From Paenibacillus psychroresistens (GTDB lineage Bacteria; Bacillota; Bacilli; Paenibacillales; NBRC-103111), in the NCBI RefSeq assembly GCF_009728935.1, contig NZ_CP034235.1:1439501-1503500 (forward strand): a stretch of 64,000 nucleotides of DNA. The letters are read 5' to 3'. The position numbers and the translations under genes are program-made. Shown here piece after piece: positions 1 to 7,768 of the stretch. Each line of letters begins with the position of its first letter. Position 1 is the stretch's first letter. A model generated the notes under the pieces. That model made no database searches. It was not told the origin of the DNA and saw nothing but the letters and a program-made list of their open reading frames with translations.

Positions 1-825
1 AGCAGGCAAATCAATCTTAATAAACCCTTTCTCAAAAGCAACTAGAATACCCTCATGCCACTCAATTGAAGTGCTGTAAGGCGCCATTTCCAAGGTTACG
101 CAAACCCCACTTTCACTTTCTCCAGCTAATAGGACACCAGAACGATCGGCAAAGGTTACTTTGTAAGGCTCGCCCAATAGAAAACGAATCGCGTTTACTT
201 GATGAATATAGTAGTTGACGAAGATGTCATATTTTTTGCCGTTGGCTTGATCAAACTCTGGCGGCAGCGGTTCAAGCTCTCCAGGTACTCCAGCCTCATC
301 CGTGCCTAGCGGCATATCCGCGCCAGACACCCAATCACCCGGCGGCATGGTTACTCTAATGTAATTCAGCTTGCCAAACTCACCTGACTGCTTCCATTCC
401 TCCACTAGCTTTTTCGCATATTCCATAGCGGGATCGGAGCGTTTATGATAACCAACCATGTGCAATACGCCTAACTCTTCGCTTAAACTAGCTAGCTTTT
501 CGCCTGCTGAAACGGAAAGCGTTAATGGTTTTTCCGTAAATACAGGCAGCCCTGCACGTAAAATATCCGGTATAAGAATACTGTGTCTCGTATATGGCTG
601 TGCGGCTATAATGGCATCAACCCCGCCATGGAGAAGCAGCTCTTCATGACTGCTGAATACTTGAGGAATTCCATAACGTGCAGCAACAGTTTGGGCAAGC
701 TGAGGGCGAGGTTCGGCAATAGCTACTACCTCACATTCCTCTTTAAGCACTGCATAATTAGATAAATGTGCCATCTGTCCCATGCCGCCTGTGCCAACAA
801 ATCCAAGCTTCAATTTCCGTGTCAT
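1..825 (-). CDS. Gfo/Idh/MocA-family oxidoreductase (C-terminus cut by window edge)
   Basis: This is the N-terminal 275 codons of an NAD(P)-dependent sugar or cyclitol dehydrogenase-like protein; the reading frame is open to base 1, so the C-terminus lies outside the window. A Rossmann motif GTGGMG sits at about residues 11-16, an EKP motif with the family's usual catalytic lysine at about 97, and the C-terminal domain has begun (NYYIHQVNAIRFL). The start is the ATG at 823-825, behind an AAGGAG site that lies inside the end of the upstream gene. It is 7 bases downstream of the FG-GAP gene and clearly in one operon with it. The substrate cannot be told from sequence. Confidence 0.93.
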   Translation of the reverse strand, partial: MTRKLKLGFVGTGGMGQMAHLSNYAVLKEECEVVAIAEPRPQLAQTVAARYGIPQVFSSHEELLLHGGVDAIIAAQPYTRHSILIPDILRAGLPVFTEKPLTLSVSAGEKLASLSEELGVLHMVGYHKRSDPAMEYAKKLVEEWKQSGEFGKLNYIRVTMPPGDWVSGADMPLGTDEAGVPGELEPLPPEFDQANGKKYDIFVNYYIHQVNAIRFLLGEPYKVTFADRSGVLLAGESESGVCVTLEMAPYSTSIEWHEGILVAFEKGFIKIDLPA

Positions 826-832
826 CCCGTTG

Positions 833-1921
833 TCACTCCTTATTCCCTAAGTTTTCGAATAAATACAAGCCATCTTTGCCTGGTGCAACAAGATCCGTCA
901 AGCCGTTTCCATTCAAATCCGCCAGCCAAAAATAAATCCCACAGCCCGTTGCCTCACCAGGTGGCCCGTAATCAATAATATTTTTCTCAAAGCGACCGCC
1001 ATTGATTTTAAAATAATAAATCCCTACATCATCAAATGCACCGGGATCACCGTCATTATGTGCTCTATACCGTTTGCCAGTAATCAACTCGAGCTCGCCA
1101 TCCAAGTCAATATCAACCAATTGTAAATCGTGGTATTGCGAGCAGGTTGGATCAATTTCGTGTTTCAGCCAGCTGCGCTTTCCGGAGGCATCAACTTGCT
1201 GCTCATACCAATCCAAGCCATAGTTATGCGCTTGCCCAACTATTAAATCGGTTAAGCCGTTTCCAGTAATATCAAGTGAAATGATCGGTACGCTAGCTGA
1301 GCCTAATGTGAATTCCGGATGGAAAACCCAAGGGGTTTGAAAAGGGTTTTCGGGCTGCTCTAGCCAGCCATCACAGAGAATTACATCGATTCGGCCATTG
1401 CCATTAATATCGCCAAAGCCCATTCCATGGCCGCTCGGGGCTTCCCCAATTACGAATTTATCGAATTTCCCAGTACCACGACCTTGCTCATCTACAACTA
1501 GTTTATAGAAAATCTGGGCAACTCCTGGTGTGTTAGGGAAAATTTCAGGAACTCCACAGCCGTCAATATCAATAAAACGCGTGGTTTCAATACTGCCTAT
1601 TTTATCAATATCAATCGTTTCCCATTCTCCACCGACTGCACCTGGATTACGACGCCATTTCAGCGTTTCTCCCCACCAAGCGCCAGTAATGATATCCAAG
1701 TAGCCATCTCCATCTACATCTAGCGGATAATCAGAAAAGTCATCATGATACTCAGAAATCGCCAGAATATCGCAAATTTTATGCTTCTTGACGAAATCAG
1801 GACCCTCGTACCAGAACTCTCCACTGACAATATCGAGTTGGCCATCGTTGTTTACATCAAATACAGAGCAGGCTTCAAACTTCGCTGGATCAATTAATCG
1901 TTTATTCCATTGGACTGTCAA
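833..1921 (-). CDS. FG-GAP/VCBS-repeat beta-propeller protein, cytoplasmic
   Basis: The 362-residue protein contains seven spaced calcium-loop-like motifs of the form DxxxxGxxD/E: DVNNDGQLDI, DVDGDGYLDI, DIDGCGVPEI, DINGNGRIDV, DITGNGLTDL, DIDLDGELEL and DLNGNGLTDL. That number fits one closed seven-bladed FG-GAP propeller. There is no signal peptide or membrane segment (it begins MTVQWNKRLIDP), which is unusual because most FG-GAP proteins are exported. It lies directly upstream of the Gfo/Idh/MocA gene and divergent from two AraC regulators, so a role in sugar metabolism is likely. No catalytic function can be assigned; a lyase or hydrolase on a propeller scaffold is possible. Confidence 0.9.
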   Translation of the reverse strand: MTVQWNKRLIDPAKFEACSVFDVNNDGQLDIVSGEFWYEGPDFVKKHKICDILAISEYHDDFSDYPLDVDGDGYLDIITGAWWGETLKWRRNPGAVGGEWETIDIDKIGSIETTRFIDIDGCGVPEIFPNTPGVAQIFYKLVVDEQGRGTGKFDKFVIGEAPSGHGMGFGDINGNGRIDVILCDGWLEQPENPFQTPWVFHPEFTLGSASVPIISLDITGNGLTDLIVGQAHNYGLDWYEQQVDASGKRSWLKHEIDPTCSQYHDLQLVDIDLDGELELITGKRYRAHNDGDPGAFDDVGIYYFKINGGRFEKNIIDYGPPGEATGCGIYFWLADLNGNGLTDLVAPGKDGLYLFENLGNKE

Positions 1922-2138
1922 ATTACATCCTCCTTAGAGTTTTCTTCAGAAAACTTTCTTCGTAAGCATAATACTGTGTTTCATAGTTACATCATATCGA
2001 AAAGAAAGGGTTTACATAAGAAGCAAGTCAGACAACTAATTATGGTATTCGGACATTTTTATATGAATAGAGTCTTGAATGTGGTATAACGGATACATAT
2101 CAGTTGGATATCCTAATTCAGGGTTTGGGGTGTTAATT

Positions 2139-2951
2139 ATGCGGGTAGCATTTGACCAAATTGAAATTGAAGTCAATTATCTGGGGTATGTAGCGCCAAA
2201 GCCAGGCTGGTTCATCGCAGCACATTCCCATCAGCAATATGAGATGCATTTTATTACTAAGGGCAAAGGGATTAACAAGTTTGAGTCGGGGCAGATTGAG
2301 TTTTACAAGAACGTGGTTTATATGGCACCGCCAGGTGAAGTGCATGAGCAATTCTCAGATCTGCAGGATCCAATGGAGATTTTTTTCATGCCGTTTTCGA
2401 TTATGGGCTTGAAGAAAGATTTACCGCGGATATATGCACCGTTTCCTCTGATCCAGAATGAGCTGCAAACGATCCGTCAGCTTCAAGAAAATCTAGGTGC
2501 CTTGAATATCTTTCATGTGCAAATGCGGTTGATTGAACTGATCTGGAAAATCATCTCACCTAGCTTGGAACAGGAAAAAACCGAGGAGCATAGAGGGTCG
2601 CCTCATACAGCCTCAGTCTATACGTCATCTCAGCAAATCGTCGAGCAGGCGATTGTTTATATACATAATCATAAGTTAGAAAATCCAGGCATCGAAGAGA
2701 TTGCGGCTGTTTGCCACATAAGCTCACGGCAATTGTCTAGAGTATTCACTCAAGCGATGCATTCAACGATTCACGCTTTTATTCAGCATGAACGCTATTT
2801 ATGGGCTTGCCGTGAATTGCTGCAAACCCATAAACCCATAGAAGAAATCAGTGAAGAGCTTCATTTGGGATCAAAGCAATATTTTTCCTCTTGGTTCAAG
2901 AGCTTTTCCCTTAAAAGCCCCATGGTTTATCGGAATGATAATTATGGATGA
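2139..2951 (+). CDS. AraC-family transcriptional regulator with cupin sensor domain
   Basis: About 270 residues. An N-terminal cupin-like ligand domain carries the usual H-HxQYEMHFITKGKG strand pattern, and the C-terminal third holds the two helix-turn-helix motifs of AraC/XylS activators (IEEIAAVCHISSRQLSRVF, then EEISEELHLGSKQYFSSWFK). I chose ATG 2139 because GGGG lies 8 bases upstream; an in-frame ATG at 2079 has no convincing ribosome binding site. It is divergent from the FG-GAP and Gfo/Idh/MocA operon, which is its likely target, and it is followed within 40 bases by a second AraC gene on the same strand. Confidence 0.92.
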   Translation: MRVAFDQIEIEVNYLGYVAPKPGWFIAAHSHQQYEMHFITKGKGINKFESGQIEFYKNVVYMAPPGEVHEQFSDLQDPMEIFFMPFSIMGLKKDLPRIYAPFPLIQNELQTIRQLQENLGALNIFHVQMRLIELIWKIISPSLEQEKTEEHRGSPHTASVYTSSQQIVEQAIVYIHNHKLENPGIEEIAAVCHISSRQLSRVFTQAMHSTIHAFIQHERYLWACRELLQTHKPIEEISEELHLGSKQYFSSWFKSFSLKSPMVYRNDNYG

Positions 2952-2986
2952 ACTGTACAAACAATTCTCATGGAAGAAGGTGCTGT

Positions 2987-3877
2987 ATGGAGAATGTTTT
3001 TCGATTACCCCGACTTTATAGCGCAATTCAAATCATCGGCATTAAATATACGCTTGTGGAAGCAAAGTGGTCTTATCCCAGCCATCGCCATCCTTATTTT
3101 GACTTTCTTTATTGTGTTCAAGGTGAAATGCAGCAATGGGCTAACGGTCGTCCCTATACGCTAAAAGCAGGAGAAGCAATGATTGTTAAACCGGGTGTTT
3201 ATCATCATACAGCTCCCCAGTCGGAGAGTGCGGAATACTTTAATTTTCATTTTGATATCGAGATGAGAGAAATACATACGATTTTTCAAATGGACGCTGA
3301 ACCGGTGCTCATGTATGCTCTAGAGGATCATGAAAGTATACAGAAATGGGTAGAAGATTTTATTATAGATTTCGGCCAGGACCTAAAAGAAATGGACCCT
3401 GCCAATGTCAGCGCCAATTTATTCAATCATCTGCAGGCTTCGGTCCGAATTCTGCAAATGAATGCACGTATTATGGAATTGGTTGGTCATCTCGCAAACA
3501 GGGTACTAGCCGCGCATCGCTCCAATGTAATCGAAGATACTAAGATCTCCCCCGCACAAATCATGATCGCACGTGAAGTTGCCTACTTACTGGAAACGCA
3601 AGCGACGGAAGGCGTACAAATCCAGGAGTTGGCGGATCGGCTTAATCTTAATCGCTCCTATATTACCTTTTGCTTTAAGCAAGTGTACGGTCTCTCGCCA
3701 CGTGCTTACTTAACCAATCTACGTATAAGAGAGGCGAAGCGGGCCTTGCAGGAAACAGAAGAATCCGTCGAACAAATCGCTGAACGGTTATCCTTTTCTT
3801 CATCCGGTCATTTAATTCGTGCGTTCCGTACGGCAATGGGCATTACGCCGCAGCAATTCCGCAAGCACTCTCTTTAA
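2987..3877 (+). CDS. AraC-family transcriptional regulator
   Basis: 296 residues with an N-terminal cupin (PSHRHPYFDFLYCVQGE near residue 30) and a C-terminal AraC double HTH (IQELADRLNLNRSYITFCFK and VEQIAERLSFSSSGHLIRAFR, ending in GITPQQFRKHSL). ATG 2987 follows GAAGAAGG at good spacing. An upstream in-frame ATG at 2948 overlaps the end of the previous gene and is less likely. It is co-directional with the preceding AraC gene, so the two are probably co-transcribed. Ligand unknown. Confidence 0.92.
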   Translation: MENVFRLPRLYSAIQIIGIKYTLVEAKWSYPSHRHPYFDFLYCVQGEMQQWANGRPYTLKAGEAMIVKPGVYHHTAPQSESAEYFNFHFDIEMREIHTIFQMDAEPVLMYALEDHESIQKWVEDFIIDFGQDLKEMDPANVSANLFNHLQASVRILQMNARIMELVGHLANRVLAAHRSNVIEDTKISPAQIMIAREVAYLLETQATEGVQIQELADRLNLNRSYITFCFKQVYGLSPRAYLTNLRIREAKRALQETEESVEQIAERLSFSSSGHLIRAFRTAMGITPQQFRKHSL

Positions 3878-3968
3878 GAGACATTTATTACCTAAGCTAC
3901 TTTTTACTTTCACAAAATCCATTCCCCATAGATATTTTGCGAATTATCGCTCATTTTCGTTGCTCTAA

Positions 3969-4031
3969 CTGGAATTCCTCCCGTTAATATCCATTATTCA
4001 GGAAAATTCAGTAAATAACTGGAATAGCTCC
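3969..4031 (+). repeat. Dispersed intergenic repeat, copy 1
   Basis: A segment of about 63 bases bounded by CTGGAATTCCTCCCGTTAA (3969) and TGGAATAGCTCC (4020), with ATTCAG in the middle. The same architecture occurs in reverse orientation at about 21290-21354, where the core reads CTGGAATTTCTCCTGTTAA. Both copies lie between genes. It resembles a small dispersed bacterial repeat; no coding capacity is seen. Confidence 0.5.
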
Positions 4032-4092
4032 ATGTAAATCAGCTGACTAGTAGGAGTCATGATCACTTAAAAATGACTTTTTCAACAGGCAG

Positions 4093-4119
4093 TACGCCCT
4101 GAGCTAAGGGCGTATTTTT
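4093..4119 (+). terminator. Rho-independent terminator of the tandem AraC genes
   Basis: Perfect 8-bp stem TACGCCCT / AGGGCGTA with a six-base loop, followed by TTTTT on the plus strand. It overlaps the last codons of the convergent ferredoxin gene, whose stop codon lies in the loop. Confidence 0.8.
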
Positions 4120-4400
4120 CTCGGGGAGACTTTTTCTAGGATAGCGTCGCTTTTGAGCGTACTCATGCAGATTAACCTGCGCCCCATGCTGATTTCTTGC
4201 TGTGAGAGCATACATAGCTCTGCATCCTCTTGAATGACCGTTCCTTCCTGGACTTGGAATAAACAAGTACGACAGGTGCCGTTGCGGCAGGAGTATGGAA
4301 TTTCAATGCCTTGTCGTACAGCTGCATCCAGCACCAATTCCCTAGGACTCACCTCGAAAATTTGGTTGGAAGGCAACAGAGTTACACGATAATCAACCAT
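4104..4400 (-). CDS. Plant-type 2Fe-2S ferredoxin
   Basis: 98 residues, the normal length for a single-domain [2Fe-2S] ferredoxin. The cluster ligands are C38, C43 and C46 in CRNGTCRTC plus C78. It begins 8 bases inside the end of the upstream ferritin-like di-iron gene, so the two are translationally coupled. The likely role is to deliver single electrons to that di-iron protein in the cytoplasm. No reductase gene is adjacent, so a host ferredoxin reductase would have to supply electrons. The last three codons lie in the terminator stem of the convergent genes. Confidence 0.93.
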   Translation of the reverse strand: MVDYRVTLLPSNQIFEVSPRELVLDAAVRQGIEIPYSCRNGTCRTCLFQVQEGTVIQEDAELCMLSQQEISMGRRLICMSTLKSDAILEKVSPRKIRP

Positions 4401-5682
4401 TGTATTGTTCCTCGATTCGCGTCATTTTCTGCTGAATGGAGCTCATAAAAGGCTCATAGTCCCAACTGGCATGCGCCTTGGCTACCCAATCATGCCACCG
4501 TTCGTATACTTCAGCCCGCAGATCTTCGAGAGCTTCGATATCTCCATCAAGAAGGTGAAGCGTCCATTTGTGTCCATACATCAGGTGAATACTCTCGTCG
4601 GCCCAATCAAAGTCGAAATCCTGAGCGCTGGCGCTGTCCCCTTCCAGCTCAAAATCGTGCTTCAAGCCACTTTTCCAGCTGGGGCCGTTTATTTCAAATT
4701 GATGCAAAAGTGCAAGATTGGCGACTTCCCCAAACGGTGCTTGCGATACGTAGTGATCGCCGTAAACCGGATAATCCACACCGGTCTCAAAGCCCCAAGC
4801 CAGCATACGCTCTTCCCCCATCATACAGTGGCGTGACTCGTCAAAGCACCAACGAGCGCAATCCAGATAGAACTCCCATGGCATATCTCGCCAAACCCAC
4901 ATGACTGTACCAACGATTTCCGCAGCCCAGATCTCATTAACATGATTAATGGCTTGCCAGATCTGTCGTTCCATAAATTTGACTGGCGCACGCGGCGGAT
5001 AATGGTAGGAAGCCGGCTTGAATTTAGGATCACGAGTGGGTGTAAGTGGCGGTACATAAGGTTTGCTGGTAAGAATAAGCTCTGAGACTTCAATTGACGA
5101 GGCTTCTCCCTGTTGTGATCCGAATAATCCGCCTAAATCCTCGAGATAGCTGCTCCAGGCAGCTTGCCATTCAGGAGGAACGGGTAGACCCAGCTGCGGT
5201 AAATTCTGATAAAGCGGCTGCATATCCAGCAGCTGTTGGCGTATTTCTGCAATGAAGCGGGGGATGATTTCAACGGTTGGCGCATCATCCAGCTTATCGG
5301 CAGCTTGCAAATATATTTCATAGGCTTGCACCAAGGCATTTTTGACAACCCAATAAGTAGCTTCAATCAGTTGAGCATCCCGATTGACATGAATTAAGCG
5401 CGCGAGAAATAGCTGCAACGCCGGATCATGATCCTGATCTACGTCGCGACGAGGGTAGCGCATTTCCAGAATGCGTGATCGGAGTGCATCAGCACGCAAA
5501 GAATCCTGCCAAAGATGATGCGGCAGCTTCTTTTTTAATTCCCAATCTGAGATATTGACCAAATAACCACCTAGCGTGCGCATGATTTCTTTTTCAACTA
5601 GATAGAGTCTTTTGAGTAAGTAGGAGGATTGTTCAACAGAGCGTTTTCCGGGATTGCCCATTATAATTGTTTGCGGTTTCAT
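4393..5682 (-). CDS. Ferritin-like di-iron protein, candidate ferredoxin-dependent oxygenase
   Basis: 429 residues. The C-terminal half has all six ligands of a four-helix-bundle di-iron site in the usual order: E255, E282xxH285 (DESRHC), E330 and E363xxH366 (DESIHL). The N-terminal 200 residues are helical and unassigned. The fold resembles the ferritin-like DUF455 group, whose chemistry is not well known. Its only operon partner is a 2Fe-2S ferredoxin, which is what an O2-activating hydroxylase or N-oxygenase would need. The start ATG 5682 follows GAGGTG. I infer an oxygenase, but the substrate is unknown and a reductase role cannot be excluded. Confidence 0.85.
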   Translation of the reverse strand: MKPQTIIMGNPGKRSVEQSSYLLKRLYLVEKEIMRTLGGYLVNISDWELKKKLPHHLWQDSLRADALRSRILEMRYPRRDVDQDHDPALQLFLARLIHVNRDAQLIEATYWVVKNALVQAYEIYLQAADKLDDAPTVEIIPRFIAEIRQQLLDMQPLYQNLPQLGLPVPPEWQAAWSSYLEDLGGLFGSQQGEASSIEVSELILTSKPYVPPLTPTRDPKFKPASYHYPPRAPVKFMERQIWQAINHVNEIWAAEIVGTVMWVWRDMPWEFYLDCARWCFDESRHCMMGEERMLAWGFETGVDYPVYGDHYVSQAPFGEVANLALLHQFEINGPSWKSGLKHDFELEGDSASAQDFDFDWADESIHLMYGHKWTLHLLDGDIEALEDLRAEVYERWHDWVAKAHASWDYEPFMSSIQQKMTRIEEQYNG

Positions 5683-5704
5683 AATGTTTACACCTCGTGG
5701 GGGT

Positions 5705-5738
5705 TGATAGTATAAGATCTGAATCTATTGTACTATCA
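5705..5738 (-). promoter_or_regulatory. Promoter with overlapping inverted repeat upstream of the di-iron/ferredoxin operon
   Basis: Perfect 8-bp inverted repeat TGATAGTA / TACTATCA separated by 18 bases. Read on the minus strand the arms contain TGATAG and TATACT, spaced 18 bases like -35 and -10 boxes, about 25 bases before the ribosome binding site. A repressor bound here would cover the promoter. The binding protein is unknown. Confidence 0.5.
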
Positions 5739-5816
5739 GAGACCTGGGGAGAACACTACGCTTTGTAGGGAGAAATGATACTTTTGTGAGGGGACTTGAA
5801 TAACAGTGAGTTAGCC

Positions 5817-6659
5817 TTAAAAGCCTTTTAATACCCGATAGCTGCGCGGAGACATTTTATAATGGGCGAGAAACTGTTTATTAAATGTACTTAGTGAATC
5901 ATAACCAGCCTCCATAGCGATTTGAATAATCGGGGTATGGGTTTGCATTAAAGCATGAACGGCAATTTGTAAGCGAAGCTTATTGAGAAATTGGTTGGGA
6001 GTAAGCTGTGTGAGCTGCTTAAACCGGCGGTAAAATAAAGTTTTACCCAACCCAGAGATAGCTATAACTTCATTCATATCCATGCTGCTTGCCATATGGG
6101 AGACAAGATATCCAATCGATTGAATCAAGCCATCCTCGATAATGGGTGAACTTGAAAGGTCAAGCTGCTCCATTACATACTCATAAAGATAGACTAGAAT
6201 ATTCATGAAATGCAGAAATTGCTTGGTCTTCCAGACGTTCTGCTGTTGTTGTTCCATGACTAAAAGTGCTTGGAGCGAGGATTCATAAATGGCTTTGGCG
6301 TAAGGAGAATTCGCCTTCAGCTGTGCAGGCAAGGATTGTGTGATATAAAAAGGGGCGAGCAAGGAATGGCCTCCAGGAATTCCACGAATAACGGAGGGAC
6401 TGAAGTAGATAAGGATATAGGTGCAGGGAAGATTGGCATCTAATGAATAAATCCAGTGAGCTTCAAAGGGACGGCACATAAATACATCACCGGGCTTGGC
6501 TAAGTAGCTCTTATCATTAAACATATAGCGGGATTCATTCTCAAGAATGACGCAAATTTCGAGCATATCATGGATATGCATATCATGCGGCTCAAATCTG
6601 CTGGTAGTGCGCTTTATGAAAACGGTGTCTTCTAATTGAATATCTTCGTAATAAACCAT
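5817..6659 (-). CDS. AraC-family transcriptional regulator
   Basis: 280 residues. The N-terminal cupin carries HDMHIHDMLEICVILENESRY, and the C-terminus has the AraC double HTH (MNEVIAISGLGKTLFYRRFK; IIQIAMEAGYDSLSTFNKQF) ending in KMSPRSYRVLKGF. It is transcribed away from the aldo/keto reductase at 6836, with about 175 bases between them, and is the obvious candidate activator for the 6.8-13.3 kb sugar island. The ribosome binding site (AGGCGA) is weak. Confidence 0.92.
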   Translation of the reverse strand: MVYYEDIQLEDTVFIKRTTSRFEPHDMHIHDMLEICVILENESRYMFNDKSYLAKPGDVFMCRPFEAHWIYSLDANLPCTYILIYFSPSVIRGIPGGHSLLAPFYITQSLPAQLKANSPYAKAIYESSLQALLVMEQQQQNVWKTKQFLHFMNILVYLYEYVMEQLDLSSSPIIEDGLIQSIGYLVSHMASSMDMNEVIAISGLGKTLFYRRFKQLTQLTPNQFLNKLRLQIAVHALMQTHTPIIQIAMEAGYDSLSTFNKQFLAHYKMSPRSYRVLKGF

Positions 6660-6835
6660 AGGATCGCCTGCTTTTACCGGATTATGTAGTTACTCATTAT
6701 TGTAGCGAACGTGAACAAAATTACAAGTTTTTAAGCTTAATTAAGTAGAGATAATAGTGTGATTTTCGTAGAATGGGGCAGAACACCAAACAAGCTCCAT
6801 TTTCAAAATAATCCTTAAAGCGAGGAACAAAGCAG

Positions 6836-7756
6836 ATGCAGTATACAACATTCGGCAATATGGATCTTAAGGTTTCCAAGCTAGGTTTAGGTGGTGCACC
6901 TTTAGGGGGCGTTTATGAAGAGACGGATAAGGCAGAAATTCAGCGAATGATCCATGAAGCCATTGATCTCGGGATCAATATTATCGATACGGCACCGATA
7001 TATGCCGATGGAGAGTCAGAGCGCAGAATAGGGCAGGCATTGACTGGAGGGAAACGCGAGCATATTATCCTCACAACCAAGGCAGTACGTTCGGACCGCT
7101 CTTACGATTATGCAAGCACAATAAACTCTGTAGAGGATAGCTTGGTACGCTTACAGACAGACTGGATTGATTTGCTGCAGATTCATGATATAGAAGTACA
7201 AGCTTGGGATATGATTATGGAGGAAACGATTCCTGCTCTGCAAAAGCTTAAGCAAGCTGGAAAATTTCGATATCTAGGAGCGTCTTCAAGGAATCTCCCG
7301 CTTCTAATGAAGTATATGAAAACAGGATTATTCGATTGCATTCAATTTTACACGCGCTATATGCTCATTGACCATACGGCCAAAGAGGAGATACTCCCGT
7401 TAGCTAAGGAAATGGGTATAGGTGTAATTAATGGAAGCGTATTGGGAATGGGGGTTCTTGCGGATGCGCCGGGACACTTTTTGAAAGATGAGGTAGTAAT
7501 TGAGGCCAAACGTAGAGTGGATATGCTGGATTTTCTGAGAAAAAGCGAGCCAAAAGGGCTGATTGAGCCAGCCATGCGGTTTAGCTTAAGCCATCCAGAT
7601 ATACAGGTCACTTTAACTGGAATCTCGACGGTAAATGCTTTGCGGATGAATGTTGCCTTTTGTGATGGTGTTGGCTTGCCGGAGCAAGAGCTTCAAGAGG
7701 TATACCGTTTATTTGATCAACAGAAATTATTAACTGATCCTGACTATACGAAATGA
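6836..7756 (+). CDS. Aldo/keto reductase, L-galactose/L-fucose dehydrogenase-like
   Basis: 306 residues, a complete AKR TIM barrel. The tetrad can be seen: D in IIDTAPIY, Y in the same segment, K in ILTTKAV and H in LLQIHDIE. HDIE together with ETIPALQKLKQAGKFRYLG is typical of the L-galactose 1-dehydrogenase branch, which oxidises L-aldoses to aldono-lactones with NAD(P). It is the first gene of an island with GH43, a rhamnose-mutarotase-like protein and a UxaA-type dehydratase. I infer the oxidative entry step of a non-phosphorylating L-sugar pathway. The next gene starts 13 bases downstream. Confidence 0.9.
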   Translation: MQYTTFGNMDLKVSKLGLGGAPLGGVYEETDKAEIQRMIHEAIDLGINIIDTAPIYADGESERRIGQALTGGKREHIILTTKAVRSDRSYDYASTINSVEDSLVRLQTDWIDLLQIHDIEVQAWDMIMEETIPALQKLKQAGKFRYLGASSRNLPLLMKYMKTGLFDCIQFYTRYMLIDHTAKEEILPLAKEMGIGVINGSVLGMGVLADAPGHFLKDEVVIEAKRRVDMLDFLRKSEPKGLIEPAMRFSLSHPDIQVTLTGISTVNALRMNVAFCDGVGLPEQELQEVYRLFDQQKLLTDPDYTK

Positions 7757-7768
7757 GGCGCTTAAATT

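Noticed and set aside
4405..4836. 143-codon open frame antisense to the di-iron protein gene
   Set aside because: The opposite strand carries intact metal-ligand motifs in frame; this one has no recognisable motif or start signal.
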